64,000 nt of DNA from Thalassomonas actiniarum (lineage in GTDB: Bacteria > Pseudomonadota > Gammaproteobacteria > Enterobacterales > Alteromonadaceae), in NCBI RefSeq assembly GCF_000948975.2, contig NZ_CP059735.1, positions 6,492,943-6,556,942 on the forward strand. The letters are read 5' to 3'. Position 1 is the stretch's first letter. Each line of letters starts with the position of its first letter. Below are positions 9,387 through 18,697 of the stretch, piece by piece. The notes under the pieces are model-generated. The model was not told the DNA's origin. It did no database searches and saw only the letters and a program-made list of their open reading frames with translations. The translations under genes and the position numbers were made by a program.

Positions 9387-9578
9387 TTAAAATAACTGTG
9401 TACTGTTATGACTGATGTTCCGGCTAACCCCGGCGCGATAACGGGCAAAGTCCGGAGTGATATCCACGGATTTAGGGTCTTTATTGCCGTAAGAAAAAAG
9501 CCTTAAAAAAGAGTGAGCTGTGGCGTAAAGATCGGTAATAAAGCAAGCGATAAAAATAACAAAAAGGGAATGGGCCAC
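9387..9578 (-). CDS. Possible small membrane-associated protein (63 residues)
   Basis: A GTG-initiated frame encodes a hydrophobic N-terminus (AHSLFVIFIACFITDLYA) and a polar, basic C-terminus. An AGGA lies about 11 bases before the GTG, farther than ideal. It lies in a 475-bp gap between two minus-strand genes and matches no family I know. It may be a small membrane peptide or a chance frame; the evidence is weak. Confidence 0.25.
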   Translation of the reverse strand: MAHSLFVIFIACFITDLYATAHSFLRLFSYGNKDPKSVDITPDFARYRAGVSRNISHNSTQLF

Positions 9579-9735
9579 CGTAATACAGTCCTTGTATATA
9601 AAATGAGCACAAGTTTTATACTAAATTTTGCACCGCTTTTAAAGTGAAGAGTGTGAAAATAACAATAAAGTAACAATGGCAGCTATATTTTCCATCCCGC
9701 AATAAAGTTAACGGCAAAAACATGCCAAAGAAAGT

Positions 9736-9758
9736 GCTGCACCAACTTCAGGTGCAGC
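9736..9758 (-). terminator. Hairpin terminator of the SymE-like gene
   Basis: GCTGCACC and GGTGCAGC form an 8-bp perfect stem with a 7-base loop, 15 bp past the stop at 9774, followed on the minus strand by ACTTTCTTT. Confidence 0.6.
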
Positions 9759-9773
9759 AGCCTGGTTGATGCC

Positions 9774-10058
9774 TTATGGCTTATCTGCCGAGTCAGGTAA
9801 AACCTGGGTGGGTTGGATCACTAATTGCCTCCCAAGAGCAGTTACCGTGATCTTTTCACCGATAGTAAAACCGGCCTGCTTCAACCATTTCCCCCTCAGG
9901 ACAATACAAGGCTCCAGCTTGACCGGCACATAATTAACACCTATGCCCCGGGGCTTAAGACTTGTTTGACAAGCGGTTTCCAGCACCGTGAGCTGGCGGC
10001 TGGTGGGATATTTTGCTTTTGCCGGACGTGGCTCTGACGTATGATGATATTCAGCCAT
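9774..10058 (-). CDS. SymE-like type I toxin family protein
   Basis: 94 residues. The C-terminal half (VKLEPCIVLRGKWLKQAGFTIGEKITVTALGRQLVIQP) has the order seen in SymE toxins: a L-x-G-x-W-L-x-x-AGF segment, then G-x-x-(I/V)-x-V and L-x-I-x-P, an AbrB-like fold. The N-terminal part (ATSRQLTV-like, here TSRQLTVLET) also fits. AGGAG lies 6 bases before the ATG. In E. coli symE is controlled by LexA and an antisense RNA; no clear LexA box was found here. Chromosomal copies may be domesticated. Confidence 0.75.
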   Translation of the reverse strand: MAEYHHTSEPRPAKAKYPTSRQLTVLETACQTSLKPRGIGVNYVPVKLEPCIVLRGKWLKQAGFTIGEKITVTALGRQLVIQPTQVLPDSADKP

Positions 10059-10631
10059 GACGGACTCCTGTTAGTTCGTTTTGGTTAGCGCCTCCTGAGT
10101 GGTTGATGCACTCAGGGGGTGCGGTTTGTGTTACAGGGTTGCTGTAAGCACTCATAAGCAAAGACTAGAAAGATGGATAAATCAACAGTGGCCTGGTGTT
10201 TTATTTTGTTGGTAATTTGGAAAGTGGCCCTTAAGGTTTACAACTAGCGAACTCCACCTAACAGGTTGAAAAGTAAAGCTTTATAACAAGTCGCTTAATT
10301 GGTGCAAGGCTCAATAAAAAACCTGATTGCTAATTAAAGGAGATTAGATTGCTCTGGCCTTAATTCTTGCCAAGAGCGGCAGTTACCATCAATATTTTTA
10401 CACGAAATATAAGGCATATCTTGAGGCATATTGTGTTCGGGGTATGTGGCTTTATTTATGGAAAGAGCCGGGTGCTTTCGATAGTTGTTTCTTGAACAGA
10501 GGGGGGATTATTTTAACTCCTTTTAAATAACTCACTAACCTTAAGCAATTGACTTTAGGCTACGGGCCAGTAATAAAGTTTCATACTGGAAATCATTTTT
10601 CATCACTGTAAGTTTAGAAAAAGCGCCTAAA
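10059..10631. other. 573-bp gap upstream of the SymE-like gene
   Basis: No open frame with a credible ribosome site was seen on either strand. The part next to 10058 must hold the promoter of the SymE-like gene and is the place where an antisense RNA would lie, by analogy with symR. I could not identify the RNA from sequence. Confidence 0.4.
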
Positions 10632-10982
10632 TTAAGGCACATATAAAAAATACACCAGCCCGCCGATAATCATTAAAACAGTTGATGATATTACCAAAAA
10701 CAGTGCTAGATACCTGTCTTTCTTGCGTGCATGGCGTAATACAGCTTCATCATCAACAAATGACATAGGCGCAACGGAGTTACGCACAATAGTTATGGCA
10801 TAAAAACCATATCTTAATCCCATGGTAGAATCCCATCCAGGAGGCAGCTTCCCCTCTTTTTTCATTTCCCGTTCAATATGTTTTCCTGAGATTCTGATAA
10901 AACAAAAAGTAGCGATAGCCATCACAAAAAATACAATAGTGAGAGCAATGACAAACAATAGCTCAGTAGTAACTTCAATCAT
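10632..10982 (-). CDS. Small inner-membrane protein with two transmembrane segments
   Basis: 116 residues. Membrane segments are predicted at the N-terminus (LLFVIALTIVFFVMAIATFCF) and C-terminus (YLALFLVISSTVLMIIGGLVYFLY), with a basic/acidic loop of about 70 residues between them (ISGKHIEREMKKEGKLPPGW and RHARKKDRY). GGGGTGA precedes the ATG. No enzyme motif is visible and I do not recognise the family. It is followed by an unexplained gap and preceded by the glmS terminator region. Confidence 0.6.
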   Translation of the reverse strand: MIEVTTELLFVIALTIVFFVMAIATFCFIRISGKHIEREMKKEGKLPPGWDSTMGLRYGFYAITIVRNSVAPMSFVDDEAVLRHARKKDRYLALFLVISSTVLMIIGGLVYFLYVP

Positions 10983-11200
10983 TCACCCCCCCAAAAAATT
11001 AAAATAGCCGATTCCAGTTAATACTTGCACTGGCATCATAAAAAAAATCCGGAAAGCAGATTTCTATCGCTTTTTTTTGAGCGGAGGAGCTGGTCATTTT
11101 AAATCCTTTTAAAATTAACGTTGCGCGCTTAACTATAGCAAATACAGGCAGAGAAGCACCTATAATCACACCATGGTGAACTGACTTTATTGATATCATA

Positions 11201-11246
11201 AAAAACGCCCTGTTTTACTCAGTTTTTGAGTAAAACAGGGCGTTTT
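11201..11246 (-). terminator. Strong terminator of glmS
   Basis: AAAACGCCCTGTTTTACTCA and its complement TGAGTAAAACAGGGCGTTTT form a 20-bp stem with a short T-rich loop. The hairpin is symmetric and could act on both strands. It lies 52 bp past the glmS stop. Confidence 0.9.
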
Positions 11247-11298
11247 CAGTATGAAGTCTTATAGAACACCAACAATAAAAACTTGTTATAAAAGGACT

Positions 11299-13131
11299 TT
11301 ATTCGACCGTGACTGATTTGGCCAAGTTACGAGGCTGGTCAACATCCGTACCTTTAATTATTGCCACATAATAAGACAATAACTGCAGTGGTAAGGTATA
11401 AACGATAGGTGCTATCAGGTCATCACAGTGAGGTACATTAATCACCTTCATAGTGTCGTCGCTGGCAAAGTTGGCATCAACATCGGCAAAGACATACATC
11501 AAACCGCCACGAGCGCGAACTTCTTCAACGTTAGATTTTAGTTTTTCAATCAGGTCGTTTTGCGGTGCCACTACGATTACCGGCATTTCCGCATCGATTA
11601 AGGCTAACGGGCCGTGTTTTAATTCACCGGCGGCATAGGCTTCGGCGTGAATATAAGAAATTTCTTTTAATTTCAACGCACCTTCCATCGCGATAGGATA
11701 CTGGTCGCCGCGACCTAAGAACAAGGCGTGATGTTTATCGGCAAAGTCTTCCGCCAAACCTTCAATAGAGCCCGCCAGTGCCAGTACTTCTTCCAGTTTA
11801 TTCGGCAAGGTCATTAACGACTGGCTGATTTGCGTTTGGGTTTGCTCGTCCATACCGTGATGCTGGCCGATGGCCAGGGTCATCATCAATAAACCGACCA
11901 GCTGGGTGGTAAACGCCTTGGTGGAAGCAACACCTATTTCGGCACCGGCTTTGGTCATAAAGGCTAAATCAGATTCACGTACCAGAGAAGAACCGGGTAC
12001 GTTACAGATGGTTAAACTGGCGCGGTAGCCTAATTCTTTCGCTAAACGTAACGCCGCTAAGGTATCGGCGGTTTCACCGGATTGAGAGATAGTCACCAAC
12101 AGGGCGTTGTCCGGCACATGGCTGCGACGGTATCTGAATTCACTGGCGATTTCGATATTACAGGAAACCCCGGCCAGGGCTTCTAACCAGTAACGGGCCA
12201 CCATACCTGAGTGGTAGCTGGTACCACAGGCGATGATTTGTACGTGTTTGATATCTTTGAAGATGTCATCGGCGCCATTACCAAAGGTATTGATATCAAG
12301 TTTGCCGCCGACAATGCGGTGCTCCAGGGTATTGCGGATTGCAGTTGGCTGCTCGTAGGTTTCTTTTAACATGTAGTGACGGTATTCGCCTTTGTCACCG
12401 GCGTCATGGCTGACTTCGGACTCCTGCGCTGCACGTTCTACCGGCTCGCCGTTTTTATCGAAAATATTCACTTCAAAACGGGTGACTTCGGCAACATCGC
12501 CTTCTTCCAGGTAGCTGAACTGACGGGTGACCGGCAATAAAGCCATGATATCCGAGGCAATAAAGTTTTCACCTAAACCATAACCGATAACCAGCGGGCT
12601 GCCGGAGCGGGCAACTACTACGCGCTCGGGATCACGTTTGTCCATGATCACAGTGCCGTAGGCGCCTTCGAGCTGCTTGGCAGTTTTTTGTACTGCTTCG
12701 AGCAGGCTGCTGCTGGTTTTTAATTCATGGTGTACCAGATGGGTCATCACTTCGGTATCGGTTTCCGAAACAAACACATAACCTAAATCCTGCAACTTAG
12801 TGCGTAATTCGTCATGGTTTTCGATAATCCCGTTATGTACCAAAGCGATGGTGTTGTCTGATACATGGGGGTGGGCATTGGTTTCACTGGGAATACCATG
12901 GGTGGCCCAGCGGGTATGGGCGATGCCGGTACCGCCGCTTAACGGCGTCGCACTCAGGGCATCCGCCAGTTCCTGTACTTTGCCTAAGCGGCGTACCCGG
13001 TTTAATTGTTTGTCCTGATCGACGATGGCGACACCGGCCGAATCATAACCCCGGTATTCCAGGCGTTTCAGCCCTTCCACCAATATATCTGCGACATCAC
13101 GTTGTGCTACCGCTCCGACGATTCCACACAT
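11299..13131 (-). CDS. glmS: Glutamine--fructose-6-phosphate aminotransferase
   Basis: 610 residues, the standard length. It makes glucosamine-6-phosphate from fructose-6-phosphate and glutamine, the first step to UDP-GlcNAc. MCGIVGAV supplies the catalytic Cys2 of the glutaminase domain; THTRWATHG and HNGIIENH follow. The C-terminal half holds two SIS sugar-isomerase domains ([38 protein letters not shown]) and ends KSVTVE, where the terminal residues reach the active site. Its stop is before a strong terminator and its start is 4 bp after the DeoR-type gene, so the two form an operon. Confidence 0.98.
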   Translation of the reverse strand: MCGIVGAVAQRDVADILVEGLKRLEYRGYDSAGVAIVDQDKQLNRVRRLGKVQELADALSATPLSGGTGIAHTRWATHGIPSETNAHPHVSDNTIALVHNGIIENHDELRTKLQDLGYVFVSETDTEVMTHLVHHELKTSSSLLEAVQKTAKQLEGAYGTVIMDKRDPERVVVARSGSPLVIGYGLGENFIASDIMALLPVTRQFSYLEEGDVAEVTRFEVNIFDKNGEPVERAAQESEVSHDAGDKGEYRHYMLKETYEQPTAIRNTLEHRIVGGKLDINTFGNGADDIFKDIKHVQIIACGTSYHSGMVARYWLEALAGVSCNIEIASEFRYRRSHVPDNALLVTISQSGETADTLAALRLAKELGYRASLTICNVPGSSLVRESDLAFMTKAGAEIGVASTKAFTTQLVGLLMMTLAIGQHHGMDEQTQTQISQSLMTLPNKLEEVLALAGSIEGLAEDFADKHHALFLGRGDQYPIAMEGALKLKEISYIHAEAYAAGELKHGPLALIDAEMPVIVVAPQNDLIEKLKSNVEEVRARGGLMYVFADVDANFASDDTMKVINVPHCDDLIAPIVYTLPLQLLSYYVAIIKGTDVDQPRNLAKSVTVE

Positions 13132-13135
13132 AAAG

Positions 13136-13909
13136 TTATCCTTTTGTTTGTTGGGCGCAAATTAAGTTTACGCCTTGTTGTAAGAGTTGCTCTTTCACCG
13201 ATGGTAAAATTTCATCATCGGTGATCAGCGTGTGTATTTGTTGCCAGGACAATTCCAGATTGGGGATTTTTCGGTTAATTTTTTCCGACTCCACCATCAC
13301 GATAATTTCCCGGGAAGCCTCAGCCATCACCCGGCTCAGGCCAATCAATTCATTAAAAGTTGTTGTTCCCCGCTGAATATCTATGCCGTCGGCGCCGATA
13401 AATAGCTGGTCAAAGTCATAAGAGCGTAAAACATTTTCCGCCACCTGGCCCTGAAAGGCTTCCGATTGCGGATCCCAGGTACCCCCGGTCATCAAAATTG
13501 TCGGCTCATTTTCCAGCGCGCGCAAGTCACAGGCAATATCGAGGGAGTTGGTCATCACCACCAGGCCTTTTTTTGCTGCCAGTTCAGGCACTAACGCCGA
13601 AGTGGTGCGGCCGCTGTCGATAATGATACGGTGGTGATCTTTGATCAGTTTGGCCGCTTCTTTGGCAATGGCTAACTTTCGGTTTGAAACATTTTCGGGT
13701 TTCTGTTCGGTGATTTCGCTGGGTAAAGAAATAGCTCCACCATAACGGCGTAATAACAGGCCACTGGCTTCCAGTGCCGATAAGTCTTTGCGTATGGTGA
13801 CTTCCGAAGTGGAAAATTGCCGGGCAAGGCTTTCGACACTGACCTGACCGCTGTGATTAAGCTCGGTAATAATTGTGTGGCGGCGTTGCTGGGTATTTCT
13901 TTTTGACAT
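13136..13909 (-). CDS. DeoR-family transcriptional regulator upstream of glmS
   Basis: 257 residues. The N-terminal DeoR helix-turn-helix ([24 protein letters not shown], then [20 protein letters not shown]) is followed by the sugar-phosphate-sensing DeoRC domain ([39 protein letters not shown]-like). With a 4-bp gap to glmS it probably controls amino-sugar synthesis, sensing a hexosamine phosphate; this is inferred from position. It lies at the edge of the exported-protein island, whose nearest gene is divergent. Confidence 0.88.
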   Translation of the reverse strand: MSKRNTQQRRHTIITELNHSGQVSVESLARQFSTSEVTIRKDLSALEASGLLLRRYGGAISLPSEITEQKPENVSNRKLAIAKEAAKLIKDHHRIIIDSGRTTSALVPELAAKKGLVVMTNSLDIACDLRALENEPTILMTGGTWDPQSEAFQGQVAENVLRSYDFDQLFIGADGIDIQRGTTTFNELIGLSRVMAEASREIIVMVESEKINRKIPNLELSWQQIHTLITDDEILPSVKEQLLQQGVNLICAQQTKG

Positions 13910-14122
13910 TTTTATTTCGTTTGAAACAACTTAACTTTCGATTTGAAAGAAATTCTACCTGAGTTTTTAACAAATGCAACCTTAGCTTAAATAAAAGTGT
14001 TGATAATAACAGCAAAGTTGACAGCACTTGCTTTGGCTGTGAAGAAATCACTGAGCTGATCTATTATCTATAAAATCCCAGCAAACCTGCCCGAGCGGGC
14101 AAGTTCCATAAGGATAAATATC

Positions 14123-14689
14123 ATGAGCCTCAATAAGTCCTTAAACCAGTGCTTTTTTCTCTTTGCCATTTATTGCTTTAGCAGTGTTCCTGCTTATGCC
14201 GACAATCACGGCGGCACTTTTGGCCTGCACTTTTATAACGGTAAAGAAACCGGCAACTCCGACCCGATGCAGCGTTATACCTTAACCTGGAGTTTTGATA
14301 AAAAATGGCTGGAAAGCGATAACGGTTATCTTACCGGCCGCTGGGAACTTTCCCATACCCGCTGGGAACTTTATCTGCAAGAGGATAATACCGGTTGGGC
14401 GCTCAACCCGGTTTTTCGTTATGTGATCCCCGCGAACCGTTTTACTGATGTTAAAAATGTCTATTATTTTTTTGATGCCGGCATTGGTGTGATCAAATTA
14501 GACCATCGCGGCTTTGAGCAAAGGGATCTCGGCTCTAAATGGTTATTCGAAGATAAATTAGCGGCCGGTATAGGGTTCGGCAAACACTATGAACTGGCCC
14601 TGAGCTGGGTACATTACTCCAATGCCAACCTGGCAGGTGTGAATGACGGCGCCAGTATGTTTGCGGTTAACTACGCCCTGACATTTTAA
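14123..14689 (+). CDS. PagL-like lipid A 3-O-deacylase, outer-membrane
   Basis: 188 residues with a signal peptide (ending VPAYA). The body alternates beta strands and ends in phenylalanine (FAVNYALTF), as barrels do. WVHYSNANLAG contains the H-x-S motif that holds the PagL catalytic His and Ser; a downstream acidic residue is not clear. PagL enzymes remove the 3-position acyl chain of lipid A in the outer leaflet. AAGGATAAATATC precedes the ATG. It is transcribed away from the glmS operon and towards the exported-protein array, with which it converges. Confidence 0.7.
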   Translation: MSLNKSLNQCFFLFAIYCFSSVPAYADNHGGTFGLHFYNGKETGNSDPMQRYTLTWSFDKKWLESDNGYLTGRWELSHTRWELYLQEDNTGWALNPVFRYVIPANRFTDVKNVYYFFDAGIGVIKLDHRGFEQRDLGSKWLFEDKLAAGIGFGKHYELALSWVHYSNANLAGVNDGASMFAVNYALTF

Positions 14690-14762
14690 CCTCACAACAT
14701 TCAACAGCTTGAGCGGATACCGGCCGCCATGCTTTTAGGCATAACGACCGGGTGAAAAGCAA

Positions 14763-15233
14763 TTAATTAAAATCACATTCCGCATCAAGTCCCATATAAC
14801 CAATCATGTTATATGGGGTGCTGCTTCTTTCTCTTTTGGAAGTCATAGGTTCATAAGGACGTATGGTATAAAAGGTTACCGAAATATCATTGCCCTGGGC
14901 ATCCACGGTAGAGCCGGAAGCGTCATGTAAGCGACTGGTGTCCAGCACAAATTCAGGCCCGGTCAGGTAAGCGCCCGAACGGTTGCTATTATAAATGGCG
15001 AAAGTCCATTCATAATCCTGTGACTGGCCCCACTGATCATTCCAGGCATTGGCCTTGACCACATGTTTTTCCCACATCATGTCACGGTCGACACAGCCTA
15101 CCGTGGTTTCAACAACAGCGGAGTTGCCCAAAGTAGAAGCGTACCAGACACGGCTCTGTTCAAGCGCATGACTGGAGGCACTGGCTAAAACAAGTAATGA
15201 ACATGCCAGGGTAGTGGATTTAAACTTCATCAT
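14763..15233 (-). CDS. Exported protein of unknown function at the end of the paralogue array
   Basis: 156 residues. The signal peptide (MMKFKSTTLACSLLVLASASSHA) is followed by a mature part with only two cysteines (VGCVDRD and DAECDFN), which may pair. It lacks the GG-x-L-x-F and GD-x-GQ signatures of the neighbouring family and so is not a member, but it is co-directional with them and closes the run. It has a tryptophan-rich middle (NAWNDQWGQSQDYEW). No family is recognised. Confidence 0.55.
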   Translation of the reverse strand: MMKFKSTTLACSLLVLASASSHALEQSRVWYASTLGNSAVVETTVGCVDRDMMWEKHVVKANAWNDQWGQSQDYEWTFAIYNSNRSGAYLTGPEFVLDTSRLHDASGSTVDAQGNDISVTFYTIRPYEPMTSKRERSSTPYNMIGYMGLDAECDFN

Positions 15234-15369
15234 AATTTCCTTATAACTTCTTATTTTTTATTGTTGGTATAGCCTGTCCGGCTACAAGGTGCGTCCCTGA
15301 ATATGCCGGGGCGCCATGAATTTATCAGCACGCCTGCTGACAAATAAAACCTATCATCAAATTTGGAGA

Positions 15370-15915
15370 TCAAAACTGCTCGTAAACCAGTACTTCCAAA
15401 TCAACGTCTTCAATCACATCCAGGTTACCCTGAATATCGATATTTAAATTATCGCATTTGCCGCCCGTCACCAGGGTATTGTCTATGGTCAGGGTCACTT
15501 CCTTGCGAAAGTCTGAAATCGGTTGGCTGGTATAAAGATTTTCATCGTCCCGGTCGACACCTATTGCCACTTTGCTGCCATCATCGGCAATACAGGTAGC
15601 AGTGATCCTGACGTCATAAACAAAGTCATTGATATCCGGGTCATCGCCGGTGTAGCAAATCACCGAACCGGCAGAGTAATCACAAATAATATCCGGCTTG
15701 ATCCTGCCTAAACCGGACACGATAGCGGTAATATCAAAGGTCAATTCCTGCCCGGCATCACCGACAAGCTCAATATCGGCAGTACGCCGGGTATCCGAGC
15801 TATAGCTATAATCGGTCACAATATGCTTAACACCGCCGATATAAACCACATCGGCAAAAGACGGGCTGGCCGTTAACAAAGCCAGCGCCGGTAACACACA
15901 CTTCAAATACTTCAT
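15370..15915 (-). CDS. Exported paralogue A1 (divergent type A)
   Basis: 181 residues; signal peptide to SFA before DVVYIGGVKHIV. It keeps GDAGQELTFDITA and the conserved Cys pair (TATCIADD, GGKCDNL), but the K-x-D-F of the N-terminal signature is lost (TDYSYSSD) and the acidic segment reads VDRDDENL. The variable loop is CDYSAGSVIC, 8 residues between cysteines. It ends LEVLVYEQF rather than LIAE-x-F. As the last and most divergent type A copy it may be older or less constrained than the rest. AAGGATGAAAA precedes the ATG. Confidence 0.8.
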   Translation of the reverse strand: MKYLKCVLPALALLTASPSFADVVYIGGVKHIVTDYSYSSDTRRTADIELVGDAGQELTFDITAIVSGLGRIKPDIICDYSAGSVICYTGDDPDINDFVYDVRITATCIADDGSKVAIGVDRDDENLYTSQPISDFRKEVTLTIDNTLVTGGKCDNLNIDIQGNLDVIEDVDLEVLVYEQF

Positions 15916-15970
15916 TTTTCATCCTTAAACAAACATTTAAAAGAAACAGACAAGCTGTCGGTGACGCACG

Positions 15971-16528
15971 TTAAAACTCTTCAACAATAAACATATTCAG
16001 ATCGATATTATCGATAGATTTCACATCGACCCCGTTCACTTCGACCTTTAATTGCTGACAGCTGCCGCCTGTGGTGATCCTTTTATTCACCAGCAGCTTC
16101 ACTTCCCGGTCTTTATTGGCGACAAAGCCGTTGACCAGCTCATTTTTATTATCCATATCTGAGCCTATGGCAATGCCGTTACAGGTGATTTTCATTTCCG
16201 CCTGGTAACGAAAGTCCTGATCGTAAGTGATCAGCCAGTCTGGCTCGGCACAGTATTCCCAAGGCTGGGCATTACGGGGCAGCAGGCAGCGCCATTCCCG
16301 GGTCACATCCTGCACGCCTTTACCGGCCACGATAGCATCGACATTAAAAATCAGCTCCTGACCGTAATCACCGATAACATCGATATTGGCGGTATAGTTA
16401 TTGCCGGACTGGCTAAAATCAGCTTTGCTCAGGGTATGCATAGTGCCGCCGACATAAACGGTATCTGCCTGGGCCGCCGTTGATAAAACCGGTAATAATA
16501 ACGCCAATAAATAAAGTGCTTTTTTCAT
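15971..16528 (-). CDS. Exported paralogue A2 (type A)
   Basis: 185 residues; signal peptide ending AAQA, mature start DTVYVGGTMHTLSKADF. The core is GDYGQELIFNVDAIVAGKG; the acidic segment SDMDNKNE and the conserved cysteines (KITCNG, GGSCQQL) are intact. Variable loop: CLLPRNAQPWEYC, 11 residues inside. It ends NMFIVEEF, a variant of the usual LIAE-x-F. AAGGAAGAAAA lies before the ATG. It probably folds as a disulphide-held beta sandwich outside the inner membrane; that is inferred from strand pattern only. Confidence 0.82.
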   Translation of the reverse strand: MKKALYLLALLLPVLSTAAQADTVYVGGTMHTLSKADFSQSGNNYTANIDVIGDYGQELIFNVDAIVAGKGVQDVTREWRCLLPRNAQPWEYCAEPDWLITYDQDFRYQAEMKITCNGIAIGSDMDNKNELVNGFVANKDREVKLLVNKRITTGGSCQQLKVEVNGVDVKSIDNIDLNMFIVEEF

Positions 16529-16590
16529 TTTTCTTCCTTGTACTCGTGCTCTTGCAAAAAATGTCTTCTAAAAATAACGGGCTTAGCGGG

Positions 16591-17136
16591 TTAGAACGTT
16601 TCGGCAATCAGCACATCCAGCGAGATATTGCTGATGCTGTCCAGCTCCAGACCGTTAACTTCCACTTTAAGCTGCTGACAATTACCGCCGGTTACCAGGG
16701 TATTCTGGGTCAGTAATTTCACTTCCCGGTATTTATTGCTCACCCGGCCGTCAACCTGTTCGTTTTTATTGTCCATATCTGACCCTATGGCTATGCCGCT
16801 GCAGCTCACGTTCAGCTCGACAACATAGCGAAAGTCATCAGAAATAATCTCGCGAATATCCGGCTCAACGCAGCCCCAGCGCCCCATCTGCAGACATATT
16901 TTCTGGTAGGTGATTTGCTGGTAACCGTTACCGCCGACCACAGCGTCAACATCAAAAATCAGTTGCTGGCCGTTATCGCCAACCACATCAATATAAGCGC
17001 TGTAATGATTGCCGGATTGCACAAAATCGCTTTTTGTCAGGGTATGCAAAGTACCGTTTACATAAACGGTATCCGCATGGGCTACGCCGCTTAAAGCAGA
17101 CATCAGCAACAGGGATGTCAGGGCTATTTTTTTCAT
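16591..17136 (-). CDS. Exported paralogue A3 (type A)
   Basis: 181 residues; signal peptide MKKIALTSLLLMSALSGVAHA, mature start DTVYVNGTLHTLTKSDF. Core GDNGQQLIFDVDAVVGGNGYQ; acidic segment SDMDNKNE; conserved cysteines in NVSCSG and GGNCQQL. Variable loop: CLQMGRWGC, 7 residues inside. C-terminus LDVLIAETF. It is very similar to A4-A6 outside the loop, while the loop has nothing in common with theirs. AAGGATAATCA precedes the ATG. Confidence 0.83.
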   Translation of the reverse strand: MKKIALTSLLLMSALSGVAHADTVYVNGTLHTLTKSDFVQSGNHYSAYIDVVGDNGQQLIFDVDAVVGGNGYQQITYQKICLQMGRWGCVEPDIREIISDDFRYVVELNVSCSGIAIGSDMDNKNEQVDGRVSNKYREVKLLTQNTLVTGGNCQQLKVEVNGLELDSISNISLDVLIAETF

Positions 17137-17223
17137 TGATTATCCTTAATTTTATTTTTCTTAGTTTTATTTTGCTTAGACCGGCAGCACCGTTTGCGGC
17201 ACTGCACTTGAAACCGTTTTTCC

Positions 17224-17964
17224 CTAGAAGCTCTCGGCAATAATGACATTTAATTCAATCAAAGCCGGTCCCGCGCTGTTCAGGCTAAGCTTGCTGTCCG
17301 CCAGGGCCGGTTGCGGCAAGCCACTATCGCCGTCAAAGGTAAAAGCCAGCTTCATGCTCTGACAGCTTTGGTTGGTGCTCATGGTTTTAGAGATAAAATA
17401 TTTACTGCCTGAATCCGAGGCAGAAAAATCACCGCAGCTCGCCTGCAGTGCCATCTCGGTACCGTCGCTGCGGCCGCTGATTTCAAAATGAAGTTCCTGA
17501 CCGTAATCGCCGTCCACCGGGATAGTGGTTTGATAACCCGTCAGCACCCACACAGGCTCGGGAATAGAGCAGGGGTGGTAGATATAATCCACCCGGTATA
17601 CCGGAGTGAAATCGGCTTTGGTTAATTTGTACATCACGCCGCCGATATAAATAGGCTCAGCATAAGCTTCCACCTCGGCTGATATCGGCGCAGGTGCCAT
17701 AACCGGATAAGGCAGGCAGGGATCTATCGGTTCAATAGGTATGATCTGCTCTCTGGGATCAATGATTTCTATCGGATCACCGGGATAATCCGGGCCAACA
17801 GGTGTAAGTCCGACGGAGGCAAGTTGTGCCTGCATGTTATCTGTTTTCAGGAGATAACAGGGACAGCCTGTCTGTGGCTGCAATAAAAGCTCAGTGTCGG
17901 CCTCATTGGCAACAGCAAACAAGGGTAGAAACAGCCATGAAATGGCAATATTGAGAATTTTCAT
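17224..17964 (-). CDS. Exported paralogue B1 (type B, long proline-rich N-terminus)
   Basis: 246 residues, the longest family member. The signal peptide is followed by about 90 extra residues rich in proline and acidic residues (VGPDYPGDPIEIIDPREQ, IEPIDPCLPYP) with a CPC motif. The family domain starts PIYIGGVMYKLTKADF and continues GDYGQELHFEISGRSDG. Conserved cysteines: QASCGDFSASDSG and NQSCQSM. A tail insertion (DSGLPQPALADSKLSLNSA) precedes the final ELNVIIAESF. The extension could act as a linker or stalk. The ribosome site is weak. Confidence 0.78.
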   Translation of the reverse strand: MKILNIAISWLFLPLFAVANEADTELLLQPQTGCPCYLLKTDNMQAQLASVGLTPVGPDYPGDPIEIIDPREQIIPIEPIDPCLPYPVMAPAPISAEVEAYAEPIYIGGVMYKLTKADFTPVYRVDYIYHPCSIPEPVWVLTGYQTTIPVDGDYGQELHFEISGRSDGTEMALQASCGDFSASDSGSKYFISKTMSTNQSCQSMKLAFTFDGDSGLPQPALADSKLSLNSAGPALIELNVIIAESF

Positions 17965-18066
17965 TTTTTATTTCTTATTATTATTTCCGGGAGTAAGCCC
18001 GCGAACAGTTATGAACATATTGTTTAAAATATCTCGACAACCACCGCAGCTTGCTAACGGATGGGA

Positions 18067-18648
18067 TTAAAAAGTTTCACCGACCAGCACATCCATGGAG
18101 ATATAACTGATGGATTCCAGCTCCAAACCTTTGACTTGTAGCTTAAGTTGCCGGCAATTACCGCCGGTACTGCGCTGCTTACCCACCAGCAGTTTGACCT
18201 CACGATATTTGTCCGTCACCCTGGCGTTAACCAGTTCGTTTTTATGATCCATATCAGAGCCGATGGCGATCCCGTTGCAGGTCACCTGCAACTCGACCAT
18301 ATAACGGAAATCATTGTCGTAAACCGGCACCTGGACATAACGCGGCTGCAAACAGGTGGAGTAGTCATTGCCTTTGATATTATTTTTCCATAAATTACAA
18401 CCACGTATTTCCTCACGGTAGCTAATGTTCTGATATCCCTCTCCACCGACAATGCCGTCAATATCAAAAATCAGCTGCTGGCCGTTATCACCGATAACAT
18501 CAATATAGGCGGTATAGTTATCGCCGGATTGCACAAAATCCGATTTGGCCAGGGTATGTAAAGTACCGCCGACATAAAGGGTATCCGCGTGAGCACAGGC
18601 ACTCATCATTCCCGCAAACAGGGTTGAAAGCAGTATTGTTTTCTTCAT
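18067..18648 (-). CDS. Exported paralogue A4 (type A)
   Basis: 193 residues; signal peptide ending SACAHA, mature start DTLYVGGTLHTLAKSDF. Core GDNGQQLIFDIDGIVGGEGYQ. Variable loop: 14 residues between cysteines (CNLWKNNIKGNDYSTC). Acidic segment SDMDHKNE. Conserved cysteines in QVTCNG and GGNCRQL. It ends MDVLVGETF. The cysteine in SACAHA is not in a proper lipobox, so cleavage by signal peptidase I is expected. AAGGATAACAG precedes the ATG. Confidence 0.83.
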   Translation of the reverse strand: MKKTILLSTLFAGMMSACAHADTLYVGGTLHTLAKSDFVQSGDNYTAYIDVIGDNGQQLIFDIDGIVGGEGYQNISYREEIRGCNLWKNNIKGNDYSTCLQPRYVQVPVYDNDFRYMVELQVTCNGIAIGSDMDHKNELVNARVTDKYREVKLLVGKQRSTGGNCRQLKLQVKGLELESISYISMDVLVGETF

Positions 18649-18697
18649 CTGTTATCCTTATAACTTTCCTTAACCGGCTTATTCACCATAAAATTCA

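Noticed and set aside
10999..11199. 66-codon minus-strand frame, or a 32-codon version from 11097
   Set aside because: The inner ATG has AAAAGGATTT upstream, so a small peptide is possible, but nothing supports conservation and it overlaps a promoter region.
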